The translations under genes were made by a program, and so were the position numbers. A stretch of 5,221 nt of DNA from an uncultured Clostridia bacterium (GTDB lineage Bacteria; Bacillota_A; Clostridia; Oscillospirales; Oscillospiraceae): contig CASEPH010000096.1 in the NCBI GenBank assembly GCA_949289625.1, positions 1 to 5,221 of the forward strand, read 5' to 3'. Of this stretch, positions 4,881-5,221 are shown in pieces (positions within the stretch are counted from its first letter, which is position 1; each line of letters opens with the position of its first letter). The notes beneath the pieces were generated by a model. The model ran no database searches and was not told the origin of the DNA. It saw only the letters and a program-made list of their open reading frames with translations.

Positions 4881-5221
4881 GTGAATCAGAATGTCTGGTC
4901 ACTGATCGGCTTTGCCGCGGTGGCTTTGATCGTGGTGGGCGGGCTGGCATTTCTTTCCCAGCACTACACCCTGGACAATATCAAGAGTAAAACTGTGGGT
5001 GACGGGCAGTACGGCACAGCCCGCTGGGCGACAAAGCGGGAGGTTCAAAAGACGTACCGCCATGTGCCTTTCCGGCCGCACCGCTGGCGGAGGGGCAAAC
5101 AGCTGCCGAAGCAGCAGGGGCTGGTGCTGGGCAGCGTGGGCCGGAAGAACCATGTCACAGCCTTAGTGGATTGCGACGACATACACTGCCTGATGATCGG
5201 AGCAAGTGGTGTCGGCAAGAC
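4881..5221 (+). CDS. VirD4/TraG-type coupling protein, N-terminal part
   Basis: The frame runs from GTG 4881 to the window edge without a stop, 113 full codons. GTG is chosen because GAGGTGA (4865-4871) lies 9 bases upstream, overlapping the stop of the TOPRIM remnant, and no in-frame ATG lies near; the ATG at 4891 is out of frame and short. The protein begins with one hydrophobic helix (about residues 5-25, WSLIGFAAVALIVVGGLAFL). It continues with GDGQYGTARWATKREV (40-55), a conserved block of these proteins, then YRHVPFRPHRW and GLVLGS. It is cut inside Walker A, GASGVGKT (107-114). Coupling proteins are membrane hexameric ATPases that carry the relaxase-DNA complex to the type IV secretion channel. 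About 80 percent or more of the usual length lies beyond the window. Its position downstream of the relaxase fits the same transfer system. Confidence 0.88.
   Translation, partial: MNQNVWSLIGFAAVALIVVGGLAFLSQHYTLDNIKSKTVGDGQYGTARWATKREVQKTYRHVPFRPHRWRRGKQLPKQQGLVLGSVGRKNHVTALVDCDDIHCLMIGASGVGK

Overview
The window looks like part of the transfer region of an integrative and conjugative (or mobilizable) element from a moderately GC-rich Clostridia-type Firmicute, probably a gut Oscillospiraceae or Lachnospiraceae member. The evidence is the combination of an NlpC/P60 peptidase, a DUF6103-type small protein, a ribbon-helix-helix accessory protein, a MobP3-type relaxase, a DUF3991/TOPRIM protein and a VirD4-type coupling protein. 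All are on the + strand with strong AGGAGG-like ribosome binding sites. The host assignment is inference from family recall, not from a search.

Layout. 1-307: the C-terminal half of an NlpC/P60 cell-wall peptidase, entering the window at what appears to be its catalytic Cys. 322-798: an unrecognised 158-aa protein. 820-1116: a DUF6103-like small protein. 1117-1368: a noncoding stretch dense in hairpins and short direct repeats, the best candidate for oriT, which also holds a terminator-like hairpin. 1369-1806 and 1803-3311: a ribbon-helix-helix accessory protein overlapping by 4 bases (ATGA) a 502-aa MobP3-type relaxase. 3312-4168: a self-contained cargo cassette with its own sigma-A-type promoter, an operator-like dyad over the -10, an ideal RBS, a 223-aa fused MNT-HEPN protein and a strong rho-independent terminator. 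4178-4871: a broken DUF3991/TOPRIM gene that has lost its middle, changed frame and gained a stop. 4881-end: the start of a VirD4/TraG coupling ATPase, cut off within its Walker A motif.

How the parts fit. The accessory protein and relaxase would nick and pilot DNA at an oriT just upstream. VirD4 would hand the relaxosome to a type IV secretion channel, and the NlpC/P60 enzyme would open the peptidoglycan. The MNT-HEPN gene is the odd one out: it is lower in G+C, separately promoted and terminated, and bracketed by an 11/12 direct repeat (3406-3417 and 4116-4127). It carries, in one polypeptide, both the adenylyltransferase motif of a type VII antitoxin and the RX4HXY motif of its HEPN RNase toxin. 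The cassette lies between the relaxase and the degraded DUF3991/TOPRIM gene, so this element seems to have gained a stability or defence module while losing an accessory transfer gene.
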